Shown here piece by piece: positions 19,338-29,382 of a stretch of 64,000 nt of DNA. Source of the stretch: Pseudomonadota bacterium (lineage in GTDB: Bacteria > Pseudomonadota > Alphaproteobacteria > Caulobacterales > Caulobacteraceae); NCBI GenBank assembly GCA_020161365.1, contig JAIUNU010000005.1, positions 62,001 through 126,000 of the forward strand, in the 5' to 3' direction. The notes beneath the pieces are model-generated. The model made no database searches. It had not been told where the DNA came from and saw only the letters and a list, made by a program, of their open reading frames with translations. The position numbers and the translations under genes were made by a program. Every line of letters starts with the position of its first letter. Position 1 is the stretch's first letter.

Positions 19338-19827
19338 CGGCGTCCTCCTTCACCAGGGTGGAGAGCCTTTGGCGCAGGCGGGTGAGCCGCGCGCCGACAT
19401 TGCTCTCCGAAAGTCCGTGCAGCCGGGCGATCTCGGCATAGGGCACGCCGTCCAGCGACAGCAGGACCAGCGACCGCTCGACCGGCGGCAGGGTGCGGAT
19501 CGCCGCATAAAGCCGCTCCAGGAGCGGACCCTGCGGATCCTCGCCGGTGTCGCGGACCAGCAGTTCGGTCTCGACCGCCACCCCGCGCAGCCGTCGACGC
19601 ACCTCGCCTCGCTTCCAGGTCAGCGCGGCGTTGTGAGCCACGCGGTGGGCGAAGGTCCCGGTCGCGCTCTCCGAACGGAAGCTGGGGCGGGCCCTCCACA
19701 GCGCCAGGGTCAGTTCCTGGAGCAGGTCGTGCTGATCCGGAGCTTCCGCAAACGCCCGCGCCGTCCGGTGCAGCATCGGCAGATGCGGCGCCAGCCAGTC
19801 GGCGAAGTTGTCGTGGTCTCGGCTCAA
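19327..19827 (-). CDS. ECF RNA polymerase sigma factor
   Basis: A sigma-70-family protein of about 166 residues. The sigma2 region includes DLLQELTLALWRARPSFRSESATGTFAHRVAHNAAL, and sigma4 has the helix-turn-helix VPYAEIARLHGLSESNVGARLTRLRQRL. The open frame extends to a TTG at 19899, but the TTG at 19827 (LSRDHDNFADW) follows a GGGGGA ribosome-binding site and is preferred. The gene overlaps the downstream membrane protein, its likely anti-sigma. The stimulus and regulon are not apparent; the pair is transcribed divergently from the thioesterase gene. Confidence 0.85.
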   Translation of the reverse strand: MSRDHDNFADWLAPHLPMLHRTARAFAEAPDQHDLLQELTLALWRARPSFRSESATGTFAHRVAHNAALTWKRGEVRRRLRGVAVETELLVRDTGEDPQGPLLERLYAAIRTLPPVERSLVLLSLDGVPYAEIARLHGLSESNVGARLTRLRQRLSTLVKEDADGL

Positions 19828-19910
19828 GCCATCCCCCTGTTTCGAGAGGTTAGACGCCGGCCAGGGCGTCGTCCTTACGGAAGGCTTTCCTTTTTTCAAA
19901 CGCTTGTTAG

Positions 19911-20393
<483 letters not shown>

Positions 20394-20396
20394 CCG

Positions 20397-21320
20397 ATGG
20401 CCGACGACCAATCCGCGCCGGCCTCTCTGCTCGCGCCATTCATGGGCGCGCCGCCTCCTGCTCCGTCATGGTTCGACGCTGCGATCGCCCAAGCGCCCGA
20501 GCGCACGATGATCCCGGTTGAGGGCGCGAATATCGAGCTTCTGACCTGGGGCGAGGTCGGCAAGCCGGGCCTGCTGCTCTTGCACGGCAATGGCGCGCAC
20601 GCCGACTGGTGGAGCTTCATCGCGCCCTTCTTCGCCAAGGACTGGCGCGTGGCGGCGATCTCGTGGTCGGGCATGGGCGGCAGCGACTGGCGGGAGGCCT
20701 ACAGCGCCGAACTCTTCGCTGCCGAGATCTTCGCGGCGGTGGAGGCGGCCGGACTGGAGGCGGGTGGCGTCAAGCCGATCGTGGTGGGCCATTCGTTCGG
20801 CGGTTTCCCGACGCTCTACTGCGCAGCGCGCCATGCGGACCGGCTGCGCGGGGTGATCCTGCTCGACACCACCATTCAGCCGCCCGAGAAGCGTTGGAAA
20901 GGACCGCCGCCGCGCTCGGGCAAGGGCGCGCCGGTCTACGCGACGCTGGAAGAGGCGCTGACCCGCTTCCGGCTGGCGCCGCCCCAGCCGTGCAACAACC
21001 TTTACATCGCCGACTTCATCGCCCGGCGCTCGCTGAAGCAAACCGCCGACGGCTGGACCTGGAAGTTCGATCCCGACCTCTGGCGAAACTTCAAGATGCC
21101 GGATCTGGGGGATTTGCTGCCGCAGATCGCCTGCCCGACCGCGCTGGCGTGGGGTGAGCGCTCGAACCTGATGACCGATGAGACGCTGAACTACATGGTC
21201 GGACGGATGCCCTCCAGCGTCCTCAAGCTCGCCATTCCCGACGCCGATCACCACGTGATGGTCGATCAGCCCCTGGCCTGCGTCGCGGGGCTGCGCGGAC
21301 TGCTGTCCAACTGGCCCTGA
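20397..21320 (+). CDS. Alpha/beta-fold hydrolase
   Basis: A 307-residue alpha/beta hydrolase. The nucleophile elbow is VVGHSFGGFP (Ser in GHSFGG), the oxyanion region LLLHGNGAHADWW precedes it, and the catalytic His is probably in IPDADHHVMVDQP near the end. It follows the thioesterase gene by only four bases, suggesting a joint role in ester or thioester turnover. The substrate is not identifiable. Confidence 0.85.
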   Translation: MADDQSAPASLLAPFMGAPPPAPSWFDAAIAQAPERTMIPVEGANIELLTWGEVGKPGLLLLHGNGAHADWWSFIAPFFAKDWRVAAISWSGMGGSDWREAYSAELFAAEIFAAVEAAGLEAGGVKPIVVGHSFGGFPTLYCAARHADRLRGVILLDTTIQPPEKRWKGPPPRSGKGAPVYATLEEALTRFRLAPPQPCNNLYIADFIARRSLKQTADGWTWKFDPDLWRNFKMPDLGDLLPQIACPTALAWGERSNLMTDETLNYMVGRMPSSVLKLAIPDADHHVMVDQPLACVAGLRGLLSNWP

Positions 21321-21392
21321 CCGGCCGCCCTAGGTGACAACCTCCGCGGCGCTCGCTAATCGGCGGGACCCCCTCGCTGAGAGACGACCGTC

Positions 21393-22394
21393 TTGCCCGC
21401 AGAGAAGTCCCCAGGCCCAGTTCTCGTCTATGCGCCGGATCGCGGCATCGGCGACCTGATGTGGCACCTGCCGACGATCCGGGCGATCGCGGCGACCACG
21501 CCCGAAGGCCGGGTGGTGCTGGTCGCGCGGCCGTCGAGCCGGGCCTCCGAGGTTCTCAAGGTCGAGCCGTCGGTGGCCCGGGTGGTCTACGCCCCCCACT
21601 ACAAGGATCGCCTGAAGGGCGTGCGCGAGACTCTGGACTTCTACCGGATCTGTCGGGCGGAGGCGCCGCGTGCGGTGTGGATTCTCGAAAAGATCGACCG
21701 CCCCGCCATCGCCGCAGCCCTGGCGGGCGTTCCGGAGCGACGAGGCTTTGGCTTGGGCCATGGTCAGGTGCGTTTCCTGACGACCGGACCCTTCCTGCCC
21801 AAGACGATGCGGCCGGCCCACAGGATCGAGAAGCTGGACGCCTTCGAGCGGGCGCACGGCCTTGTCGTCGCCAGTCGCGAGCCCGCGCTCCGGCTGGATC
21901 CCGAGGCGGTGGCGGCGGTGCGGAGCCGCTACGCCGACCGCCCCGGTCCCTGGTTGTGCCTGGGGATCGGCGCCAGCGAACCCGCGCGGACCTGGCCGGC
22001 TGAGCGCTTTGCCGAGACCGCCGGAAGACTCGCGGACCTGTTCGGTACGGTGTTCTGGGTTGGCGGTCCGCACGAGGCCGGGATCGCCGGGGCCGCGATC
22101 GGCGACCTGCCGGGCAATGTCGTGGCTTGTGACCTGCCGCTCGACCAGTCGGCGGCGTTGATCTCGCTATCGGCGGGGTTCCTCGGCAACGACTCGGGCG
22201 CGCTGAATGTCGCCGCCGCCGTCGGCACGCCCTGCGTCGGATTGATGGGCACGGCGCCCGTGCCGGCCTATTCGCGCTGGCTGTCGCGCCTGGATGGCGG
22301 GCAGGGCCGCATTTCGGATATTACGGTCGATGAAGCGGTCGCGGCGGTCCGTGCGCGCTTCGTGGCCGAGCGCTGGGGCGATGCGCGCGCTTGA
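21393..22394 (+). CDS. Glycosyltransferase family 9 (heptosyltransferase-like)
   Basis: A 333-residue GT9 protein. N-terminal GIGDLMWHLPTIRAIAA is the heptosyltransferase nucleotide-sugar fold opening; later LGIGASEPARTWPAERFAE and GNDSGALNVAAAVGTPCVGLMG match the C-terminal donor-binding half. Members add heptose or related sugars to the lipopolysaccharide core. It begins at a TTG (21393), the only reasonable start. The precise acceptor is unknown. Confidence 0.85.
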   Translation: MPAEKSPGPVLVYAPDRGIGDLMWHLPTIRAIAATTPEGRVVLVARPSSRASEVLKVEPSVARVVYAPHYKDRLKGVRETLDFYRICRAEAPRAVWILEKIDRPAIAAALAGVPERRGFGLGHGQVRFLTTGPFLPKTMRPAHRIEKLDAFERAHGLVVASREPALRLDPEAVAAVRSRYADRPGPWLCLGIGASEPARTWPAERFAETAGRLADLFGTVFWVGGPHEAGIAGAAIGDLPGNVVACDLPLDQSAALISLSAGFLGNDSGALNVAAAVGTPCVGLMGTAPVPAYSRWLSRLDGGQGRISDITVDEAVAAVRARFVAERWGDARA

Positions 22395-22456
22395 GCCTTC
22401 GTCGCCCGCGTTGTATCGGGCGAACTCGGTTTCTTCTTTTCTCCTGAGGACGACAC

Positions 22457-22687
22457 ATGGCCGGCGACTATCACCGCGGTGAAATGGATATCCACGAACA
22501 AGCCGCCACCTACGCGGCGTTCGGCAAGATGACGAAGTGGGGCTCGCTGGCCGTCGCGGTTCTGCTGCTTTTCATCACCCTGCTGTTCTGCACGCCGGCC
22601 GGCTTCATTGGTAGCGCTATCGCGTCCGTCGTTCTCCTGGTGGGCGGTGTGCTGCTGCTGAAGGAAAAGCCCGGCTCGGGCCATTGA
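22457..22687 (+). CDS. aa3-type cytochrome c oxidase subunit IV
   Basis: A 76-residue protein with the bacterial COX4_pro_2 pattern: a short hydrophilic head (MDIHEQAATYAAFGKMTKWG), then two hydrophobic helices and a short basic tail. Subunit IV is a small accessory subunit of the aa3 oxidase in the inner membrane. The rest of the oxidase genes are not here. It precedes the transhydrogenase operon on the same strand but with a gap of over 100 bases. Confidence 0.88.
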   Translation: MAGDYHRGEMDIHEQAATYAAFGKMTKWGSLAVAVLLLFITLLFCTPAGFIGSAIASVVLLVGGVLLLKEKPGSGH

Positions 22688-22811
22688 CACCGGTGGCCAT
22701 CGGTAGAATTTTTCCCTGACCTCCACGTCATGCCTCGACAAGAGGCAAGACTATCCCCTACAGAGCCCCTCATGCTGGTGAGGTAACACCGCTCTGGGGA
22801 GGGGAATGCCG

Positions 22812-23948
22812 ATGGCCGTCATCGCCGTCACGAAAGAAACCCGCGCCAACGAAACGCGGGTCGCGGCCACGCCCGAAACCGTCAAGAAGCTCGGCTCCGC
22901 CGGCTTCTCGGTGGTGATCGAGGCCGGGGCCGGGACGGCCGCGTCCTATCCGGACGCCGACTACGAGGCCGCTGGCGCCAAGATCGCCAAGACGGCCAAG
23001 GACGCCCTCAAGGACGCCGACATCCTGTTCAAGGTGCGTGCGCCCGAGTCGTCCGAGATCGCGGCGCTGAAAAAGGGCGCGATCGTCGCTGCGGCGCTGA
23101 ATCCGTATCAGGACAAGGAAACGCTCGACGCGCTGGCCAAGGCGGGCGCGACGGCGATCGCCATGGAATTCATCCCGCGCATCACGCGTGCGCAGGTGAT
23201 GGACATGCTGTCCTCGCAGGCCAACCTCGCCGGCTACCGCGCCGTGATCGAGGGCGCCGAAGCCTATGGCAAGGCCTTGCCCATGATGATGACCGCCGCC
23301 GGCACCGTCGCCGCGGCCAAGGTGTTCATCATGGGCGTCGGCGTCGCCGGCCTGCAGGCGATCGCCACGGCTCGCCGCCTGGGCGCGGTGGTGACCGCCA
23401 CCGACGTGCGTCCGGCCACCAAGGAGCAGGTCGAGTCGCTGGGCGCCAAGTTCCTCGCCGTCGAGGACGAGGAGTTCAAGAACGCCCAAACCGCCGGCGG
23501 CTACGCCAAGGAGATGTCCAAGGAGTACCAGGCCAAGCAGGCCGAGCTGGTCTCCAGCCACATCGCCAAGCAGGACATCGTCATCACGACGGCGCTGATC
23601 CCGGGCCGTCCCGCGCCCAAGCTGGTCAGCGCCGCGCAGGTCGCCTCGATGAAGCCGGGCTCGATCCTGGTCGACCTGGCGATCGAGCAGGGCGGCAATG
23701 TCGAGGGCGCCAAGCTCAACGAGACGGTCGTCACCGCCAACGGCGCCAAGATCCTGGGTCACGCCAACCTGCCGGGACGCATCGCCGCCGACGCCAGCGC
23801 CCTCTACGCCCGCAATCTGCTGGCCCTCTCCTCGCTGTTCACGACCAAGGAGGGCGCCTTCGCCCCCAGCTTCGAGGACGAGATCCTGCAGGCCGCCGTC
23901 GTCACCCGTGACGGGGCGATCGTCCACCCGAACCTGAAGACCGCCTAA
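22812..23948 (+). CDS. pntAA: NAD(P) transhydrogenase subunit alpha part 1
   Basis: A protein of about 378 residues with the alanine dehydrogenase/PNT N-terminal domain ([27 protein letters not shown]) and the NAD-binding domain ([24 protein letters not shown]). It is the soluble NAD-binding subunit of the proton-translocating transhydrogenase, which moves hydride between NADH and NADP+ across the proton gradient. The split into PntAA, PntAB and PntB is the usual alphaproteobacterial form. The ATG at 22812 has GAGGGGA seven bases upstream and is preferred over 22806. Confidence 0.93.
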   Translation: MAVIAVTKETRANETRVAATPETVKKLGSAGFSVVIEAGAGTAASYPDADYEAAGAKIAKTAKDALKDADILFKVRAPESSEIAALKKGAIVAAALNPYQDKETLDALAKAGATAIAMEFIPRITRAQVMDMLSSQANLAGYRAVIEGAEAYGKALPMMMTAAGTVAAAKVFIMGVGVAGLQAIATARRLGAVVTATDVRPATKEQVESLGAKFLAVEDEEFKNAQTAGGYAKEMSKEYQAKQAELVSSHIAKQDIVITTALIPGRPAPKLVSAAQVASMKPGSILVDLAIEQGGNVEGAKLNETVVTANGAKILGHANLPGRIAADASALYARNLLALSSLFTTKEGAFAPSFEDEILQAAVVTRDGAIVHPNLKTA

Positions 23949-23973
23949 CTCCAGAATCGAAAGGGAGGCTCCC

Positions 23974-24309
23974 ATGGAAGCCGTCGACCCCACCGTGTTC
24001 CGTCTGGCGATCTTCGTGCTCGCCATCTTTGTCGGCTACTACGTCGTCTGGAGCGTGACGCCCGCGCTGCACACGCCGCTGATGGCCGTCACCAACGCCA
24101 TCTCGTCGGTGATCATCGTCGGCGCCCTGCTGGCCGCAGCGGCCCACGGCGCCAATTCCGACCTGGCCGGCGGCGCTGTCGCCGGCTCGACCTGGATCTC
24201 CAAGGGGGCCGGCGCGATCGCCGCGGCCTTCGCGGCGGTCAACATCTTCGGCGGCTTCTTGGTCACCCAGCGGATGCTGGCGATGTACAAGAAGAAAGAG
24301 AAGAAGTGA
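23974..24309 (+). CDS. pntAB: NAD(P) transhydrogenase subunit alpha part 2
   Basis: A 111-residue membrane protein with at least three hydrophobic segments and the PntAB ending ([22 protein letters not shown]). It supplies part of the proton channel of the transhydrogenase. It lies 25 bases after pntAA and 28 before pntB, on one transcript. Confidence 0.93.
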   Translation: MEAVDPTVFRLAIFVLAIFVGYYVVWSVTPALHTPLMAVTNAISSVIIVGALLAAAAHGANSDLAGGAVAGSTWISKGAGAIAAAFAAVNIFGGFLVTQRMLAMYKKKEKK

Positions 24310-24337
24310 GCGGGCGAGAGCAGGGGGAACCAGTCCA

Positions 24338-25756
24338 ATGAACGCCAATCTCGCCGCCATCCTGTACCTCGTTTCCGGGGTGCTCTTCATTCTGGCCCTT
24401 CGCGGCCTGTCCAGCCCCGTGACCAGCCAAGCGGGCAACCGCAACGGCATGATCGGCATGGCCATCGCCGTCGGCACCACCCTAGCCACGCTCTGGAGCC
24501 AAGGCGCTCTGGACGCGGTGACCCTGGGCCTGATCCTCGGCGGCGTCGCCATCGGGGGCGCGGTCGGGGCGGTCATCGCCCGCAAGGTCGCCATGACCTC
24601 GATGCCGCAGCTGGTCGCCGCCTTCCACAGCCTGGTCGGCATGGCCGCCTGTCTGGTGGCCGTGGCCGCCATCTACACGCCCGGCGCCTACGGAATCGTA
24701 GGCGAAGACGGGGCCATCCACCTCAACAGCCTGATCGAGCTGTCGCTGGGCCTGGCCATCGGCGCCATCACCTTCACCGGTTCGGTCATCGCCTTCGCCA
24801 AGCTGAACGGCAACATGGGCGGCGCGCCGATCCTGCTGCCGGCCCGTCACCTGCTCAACATCCTCATCGCGGCCGCCATTGTGGCCCTGATCGTGGTGCT
24901 GGTCGCCAGCGGCGGTTCGGCGATCTGGGCCTTCTGGGGCATCTTCGCCCTGAGCCTGCTGATCGGCGTCACCCTGATCATCCCGATCGGCGGGGCGGAC
25001 ATGCCGGTCGTGGTGTCGATGCTGAACAGCTATTCCGGCTGGGCGGCGGCGGCGCTGGGCTTCACGCTCGAGAACACCACCCTGATCATCACCGGCGCGC
25101 TCGTCGGCTCGTCGGGCGCGATCCTGTCCTACATCATGTGCAAGGGCATGAACCGCTCGTTCGTCTCGGTGATCCTGGGCGGCTTCGGCGCTGACGCCGC
25201 GGCGGCAGGCCCTGGCGGCAAGGTCGAGACCCGTCCCGTCAAGCAGGGCTCGGCCGACGACGCGGCCTTCATCATGAAGAACGCCAGCAAGGTGATCATT
25301 GTCCCGGGCTACGGCATGGCCGTGTCCCAGGCCCAGCACGCCCTGCGCGAAATGGCCGACAAGCTGAAGGAGGAGGGCGTCGAGGTGAAGTACGCCATCC
25401 ACCCCGTCGCTGGCCGGATGCCCGGCCATATGAACGTGCTGCTGGCCGAAGCCAACGTGCCCTATGACGAGGTCTTCGAGCTGGAGGACATCAACAGCGA
25501 GTTCTCGACGGCGGACGTCGCCTTCGTGATCGGCGCTAACGACGTCACCAACCCGGCGGCCAAGACCGACCCGACCAGCGCCATCTTCGGCATGCCGATC
25601 CTGGACGTGGAAAAGGCGCGCACGGTGCTGTTCGTGAAACGCGGGATGGCCTCGGGCTACGCCGGCGTCGAGAACGAGCTGTTCTTCCGCGACAACACCA
25701 TGATGCTGTTCGGCGACGCCAAGAAGATGGTCGAGGGGATCCTCAAGGGGCTCTGA
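24338..25756 (+). CDS. pntB: NAD(P) transhydrogenase subunit beta
   Basis: A 472-residue protein: about nine membrane helices in the first two-thirds, then the soluble NADP-binding domain with the conserved IIVPGYGMAVSQAQHALREMADKL and IHPVAGRMPGHMNVLLAEANVPYD. It completes the proton-translocating transhydrogenase that supplies NADPH. A strong hairpin with a T-run follows at 25778-25810. Confidence 0.94.
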   Translation: MNANLAAILYLVSGVLFILALRGLSSPVTSQAGNRNGMIGMAIAVGTTLATLWSQGALDAVTLGLILGGVAIGGAVGAVIARKVAMTSMPQLVAAFHSLVGMAACLVAVAAIYTPGAYGIVGEDGAIHLNSLIELSLGLAIGAITFTGSVIAFAKLNGNMGGAPILLPARHLLNILIAAAIVALIVVLVASGGSAIWAFWGIFALSLLIGVTLIIPIGGADMPVVVSMLNSYSGWAAAALGFTLENTTLIITGALVGSSGAILSYIMCKGMNRSFVSVILGGFGADAAAAGPGGKVETRPVKQGSADDAAFIMKNASKVIIVPGYGMAVSQAQHALREMADKLKEEGVEVKYAIHPVAGRMPGHMNVLLAEANVPYDEVFELEDINSEFSTADVAFVIGANDVTNPAAKTDPTSAIFGMPILDVEKARTVLFVKRGMASGYAGVENELFFRDNTMMLFGDAKKMVEGILKGL

Positions 25757-25777
25757 TCGCAGGTCATCGGAACGACG

Positions 25778-25810
25778 AAGGCCCCGGCGCGATCCGCCGG
25801 GGCCTTTTTC
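25778..25810 (+). terminator. Rho-independent terminator after pntB
   Basis: A 10-bp perfect stem (GGCCCCGGCG / CGCCGGGGCC) with a five-base loop, followed immediately by TTTTT, 20-odd bases after the pntB stop. Confidence 0.92.
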
Positions 25811-25892
25811 GTGCGTAGAACAAAGGCCCCAGGGTTACCTGAGGCCTCTGTCGCGGGGTTGTGTGGGGAGGATGTGGGTTCGGTCGTGGCGA

Positions 25893-26246
25893 TCACTGAG
25901 CCGCCAGTTCAACCGCTGCGGCCCGCTTGGCCTGAGCCAGGGCTTGGCGTTGGGGCGTCGTGAGTTGGCGCTGGGCTTCGCGATGGACTTCCATCTTGCA
26001 CTGGCCGAACGACATATCGAGGTCATTGTTGCGGAGCTTGGCGCGGCAGAGCGCCGTGCCGGCCTGGTCGACACGCGCCTTGAACACTGAGGCCTGCGCC
26101 GGGTGCGACAGGTTCAGGTCGGACACCACGATGGTCACGCTCGGGTCGCGCTCGGCGGCGTTGGCGGCTTGGGTCAGTCCCAGGACCGGCACGGCGGCCA
26201 GGCTCAGGGTGGCGACGGTGGTCAGGCTCATGATGAACTTGCGCAT
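25893..26246 (-). CDS. UrcA-family secreted protein
   Basis: A 117-residue protein with a clear signal peptide (ending TQAANAAERD). The remaining part has the UrcA pattern: VSDLNLSHPAQASVFKARVDQAGTALCRAK with a second Cys downstream (FGQCKMEVHREA), likely a disulfide. The family is found mainly in Sphingomonadales and Caulobacterales; its function is unknown. An AT-rich intergenic region lies upstream. Confidence 0.82.
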   Translation of the reverse strand: MRKFIMSLTTVATLSLAAVPVLGLTQAANAAERDPSVTIVVSDLNLSHPAQASVFKARVDQAGTALCRAKLRNNDLDMSFGQCKMEVHREAQRQLTTPQRQALAQAKRAAAVELAAQ

Positions 26247-26583
26247 TTGAAGTATCCCTCTGGTTGGGCGCTTTTCCGTGCGCCGATGAATATTGAATAC
26301 CTGCGAGGGTTCGCGAAGTCCCGTTACGTCTCAGTCATGACGTGTAATTAAGAGAGTTACGGCGGATTAATATTATAAAATTGATGTAATGTTCCGTGTA
26401 TAGTTGAAGTTGTTGAGCGTGGTGTCGGCGTCAGGGTTGGCAAATGGTTAAGCTGCGCCCCGTTTTCGCCCCATGCGACATTCATACACGCCGCCGATTC
26501 ACCATCCCGAAAGGTCAAGCATGAGAGCAAGATCGCCCAGACGCGGTCCTCTCGACTGACCGAACGTCGAAGAGGAAGCGGTT
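26247..26583. other. Non-coding, AT-rich intergenic region between urcA-like and M23 genes
   Basis: This 337-base gap holds no supported gene. It is strikingly richer in A and T than its surroundings around 26340-26420, with runs such as ATTAATATTATAAAATTG. It must contain the promoters of the two divergent genes. An approximate inverted repeat (TTACGTC ... GACGTGTAA) lies near 26322-26346. AT-rich stretches of this sort are the known targets of GapR; that it is a GapR site is only inference. Confidence 0.6.
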
Positions 26584-27411
26584 TTGGTCTCCAGGAGCTT
26601 GGCTCTCTCACCTCAGCACTTGCGCGTGGGGCTTTTCTCGATGCTGGGCGTCGCGGCGATGGTCGGCGCGGTGAACGGCGCCGTCGCCATGGGGGAGTGG
26701 GTGGCGGGCGCGCCGCTCAGCCAGACCGCGCCGGCGGCGGTGCAGCCCGCACCCGAGCCGGAACCCGAGATCCAGGCGCCGCCGCCAGCCTTTGTCTTTG
26801 ATGCTCCGCTTCCCGGCCGGGTGATCAACTCGCCGTTCGGCCTGCGGCAGCTTCCGTGGGAGGAAAGCGGCCGGCTGCACCAGGGCGTCGATATCGCCGC
26901 GCCCGCCGGCGCGTCTGTGAAGGTCGCGGCCGACGGCGTGGTCAAGGCGACCGGCGTCAGCGCCACCTACGGTCGCTACGTCCTCGTCGTCCACAAGGGC
27001 GGTTTCTCGACGATGTACGCGCACCTGTCACGGCCTGCGCAGGGCGTGAAGCGCGGCGCCTATCTGCGCCGGGGGCAGACCGTGGCCTTCGTCGGTAATT
27101 CGGGCCGCTCTTCGGGCTCGCATCTCCATTTCGAGATCCGCAAGGGCGACAAGCCGCTCAATCCCAGCTTCTTCATGGGGCGTTCTTTCGCCGAGGCCGA
27201 TGACCTGCCGCTGCGCGCGGCCGGCCGTGTGTCGCGAAAGGTCCACAAGGCGACGGTGTCGCGTTGGCCCCCCGGCGTGGCGAAGACGGGCAAGGGCGAG
27301 GTCCAACTGGCGCGTTTGAAGAACGGGCGTGTCCGGGCCACGCTTCCCGTGGCCACCGTTCCGGCGCCGGCCGCTTCGACGGGCTCAAGTTCGACCGACG
27401 CGGCGATTTAA
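26584..27411 (+). CDS. M23-family peptidase (LytM-like)
   Basis: A 275-residue protein with an N-terminal membrane or signal segment, a Pro/Glu-rich linker and an M23 peptidase domain. Zinc-binding motifs are visible: HQGVDIAAPAG (HxxxD) and SGSHLHFEIRKG (HxH), so it is probably an active endopeptidase that cuts peptidoglycan cross-links. The start is TTG at 26584 with GAGGAAG just upstream. The C-terminal part is basic and Ala-rich. The gene is alone. Confidence 0.88.
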   Translation: MVSRSLALSPQHLRVGLFSMLGVAAMVGAVNGAVAMGEWVAGAPLSQTAPAAVQPAPEPEPEIQAPPPAFVFDAPLPGRVINSPFGLRQLPWEESGRLHQGVDIAAPAGASVKVAADGVVKATGVSATYGRYVLVVHKGGFSTMYAHLSRPAQGVKRGAYLRRGQTVAFVGNSGRSSGSHLHFEIRKGDKPLNPSFFMGRSFAEADDLPLRAAGRVSRKVHKATVSRWPPGVAKTGKGEVQLARLKNGRVRATLPVATVPAPAASTGSSSTDAAI

Positions 27412-27469
27412 GGTCGAAACTGATATCGCCGGTCTCGACCGTTCGCGAACCGGCACTACATTGGACGCC

Positions 27470-28426
27470 ATGATCCAGCTTTTCGGTCGGGGCGCGGCGG
27501 TCCTTGCTCTTGTCCTTGTGTTCTACATCGCCGCGGGCGGCCTGATGAGCGCGACCGGCGCCCCGAAGCTGCGCGGCCAGATGGTCGAGATCGAGCCCGG
27601 GCGGACACTGCGTCTGGTCTGCGAGGGGCCAAGCAGCGATCGTCCCGTGGTCTGGCTGGAAGCGGGCGCCTTCGGTTTCGCCGCCGACTGGGGCGCCACC
27701 CAGGCGGCGCTGACCGAGGCGGGTTGGCGCTCTTGCGCCTATGATCGGGCGGGCATGGGCTTTTCACCGAAGGGCCCGAGCCCGCGCGACGGCCTCGCGA
27801 TCGTTTCGGATTTCGAGAAGCTGGTCGCCGCGTCCGGCGAGCCGGGCCCCTATATTCTGGTCGGCCATTCGATGGCGGGACTGCGCCTGCGGGCGTACTC
27901 GGGCCGCAATCCCGACAAGGTCGCCGGCCTGGTCCTCGTCGACGCGGCGACGCCAGAGGCCGCTCTGAACCCCTCGATGCAGGGCTTCATCAAGACTTTC
28001 GCTCGCGTGTCGAAGTGGGCGGCCGTCGGCGCCTCGCTGGGGCTGTACAAGCCACTGGTCCACACGCGCCTCGGCGACAAGATCGATCTGCCGCCCGCCG
28101 CCAAGGCCGAAAAGGGCTGGGCGTTCGCCAACGGCCAGCACAACCGCACCTCGGCGGAAGAGGTGGGGCTTTGGGCCGAGGCTTCGGCTCAGGCCGCCGC
28201 CGAGCCGCCGTTCGATCCCAAGTGGCCGCTGGCGGTGGTGACGGCTGGCCCCGTGGCAGGACGCGAACTGCGTAAGGAAATGCAGGCCGCCCCGGCCCGC
28301 CGCTCCGAGCACGGCTATGTCGACCATGTCGAGGCCGCGACCCACACCTTGCTGATCGGCCGCCGCTTCGCCGACCACATCGTGCGCGCGGTGGCCTTCG
28401 TGGCCGACGCTCGCCAAAAGGGCTGA
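27470..28426 (+). CDS. Membrane-anchored alpha/beta hydrolase
   Basis: A 318-residue alpha/beta hydrolase with an N-terminal hydrophobic helix (MIQLFGRGAAVLALVLVFYI). The nucleophile Ser is in ILVGHSMAGLRLR, and the catalytic His probably in VEAATHTLLIGRRFADHI. The open frame begins at 27329, but the ATG at 27470 starts the signal anchor. The substrate is unknown. It is followed 38 bases later by the ABC transporter genes and may share their promoter. Confidence 0.82.
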   Translation: MIQLFGRGAAVLALVLVFYIAAGGLMSATGAPKLRGQMVEIEPGRTLRLVCEGPSSDRPVVWLEAGAFGFAADWGATQAALTEAGWRSCAYDRAGMGFSPKGPSPRDGLAIVSDFEKLVAASGEPGPYILVGHSMAGLRLRAYSGRNPDKVAGLVLVDAATPEAALNPSMQGFIKTFARVSKWAAVGASLGLYKPLVHTRLGDKIDLPPAAKAEKGWAFANGQHNRTSAEEVGLWAEASAQAAAEPPFDPKWPLAVVTAGPVAGRELRKEMQAAPARRSEHGYVDHVEAATHTLLIGRRFADHIVRAVAFVADARQKG

Positions 28427-28464
28427 TACAACCAGAGCGCAGGATCGATTCGGAGAGCCGTCTC

Positions 28465-29382
28465 ATGGTCAACGCCGTCACCCTGGAAGGGGTCAGCAAG
28501 ACCTATGACGACTTCCACGCCGTGCGCGACGTCAGCTTCGAGGTTCCCGCCGGGCGGATTACGGGCTTCCTGGGTCCCAACGGCGCGGGGAAGACCTCCA
28601 CGCTTCGCATGATCCTGGGCCTGCTGCCGCCGACCGCCGGACGCATATCGGTGCTCGGCGCGGACGATGCGACCAAAGTGCGCGAACGGATTGGCTTCCT
28701 CCCCGAGGAGCGCGGCCTCTACAAGCGCATGACGCCCATCGACGCCATCGCCTTCTTCGCCGGTCTGAAGGGCGTGCCGGAGGCGGAGGGGCGCAAGCGG
28801 GCCATGGCTCTGCTGGAAGCCCAGGGTCTGGGCTTTGCGATGAAGCGGCCGATCAAGGATCTTTCCAAGGGCATGGCCCAGAAGGTCCAGCTTTTGTCCG
28901 CCCTGGCGCACGAGCCCGAACTGGTCGTGCTGGACGAGCCGTTCTCGGGTCTGGACCCGGTCAATCAGCAGGCGCTAGAGGCGATGATCCGCGAAATCGC
29001 GGCGCGCGGGGCCACCGTGCTGTTCTCCACCCACGTGATGCAGCACGCCGAGCGGCTCTGCGACAAGGTCGTCTTGATGGCCCGGGGGCGCAAGGTGTTC
29101 GACGGCGACGTCGCCACCGCGCGTTGCGCCGCGCCCCGCGCCTTGGTGCTGGAAGGCGATCTCGTGGCCGAGGAGGTCGCCGCCCTGCCGGGTCTCGGCG
29201 AGATTACGTCCGAACCCCTGCCCGAGGGCGGGTGGCGTCATGTGGCGCGCTTGCCCGAGGTCGGAACCGGCCAGGACGCCCTGAAGGCGGCGTTCGCGCG
29301 GGATCTGTCGCTGCGACGGTTCGAGCTCAAGGAGCCCAGCCTGCATGACGCCTTCATCGTTCTGACCGGAGGCCAGGCATGA
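28465..29382 (+). CDS. ABC transporter ATP-binding protein (NatA-like)
   Basis: A 305-residue ATPase: Walker A GPNGAGKTSTLRM, signature LSKGMAQKVQ (a degenerate LSGGQ), Walker B LVVLDEPFSGLDP and switch His in FSTHVMQHAERL. The C-terminal extension (about residues 210-305) is of the type found in NatA/YhaQ exporters. It energises the permease encoded next, with which it overlaps by four bases (ATGA). Confidence 0.88.
   Translation: MVNAVTLEGVSKTYDDFHAVRDVSFEVPAGRITGFLGPNGAGKTSTLRMILGLLPPTAGRISVLGADDATKVRERIGFLPEERGLYKRMTPIDAIAFFAGLKGVPEAEGRKRAMALLEAQGLGFAMKRPIKDLSKGMAQKVQLLSALAHEPELVVLDEPFSGLDPVNQQALEAMIREIAARGATVLFSTHVMQHAERLCDKVVLMARGRKVFDGDVATARCAAPRALVLEGDLVAEEVAALPGLGEITSEPLPEGGWRHVARLPEVGTGQDALKAAFARDLSLRRFELKEPSLHDAFIVLTGGQA

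Noticed and set aside
22770..24026. Minus-strand frame of 418 residues opposite pntAA
   Set aside because: The plus strand encodes a clear transhydrogenase subunit; the complement is repetitive and matches nothing.
26247..26583. AT-rich gap as a sign of transferred DNA
   Set aside because: The genes on both sides are typical of the genome and no mobile gene is near; promoter or GapR-related AT content explains it better.
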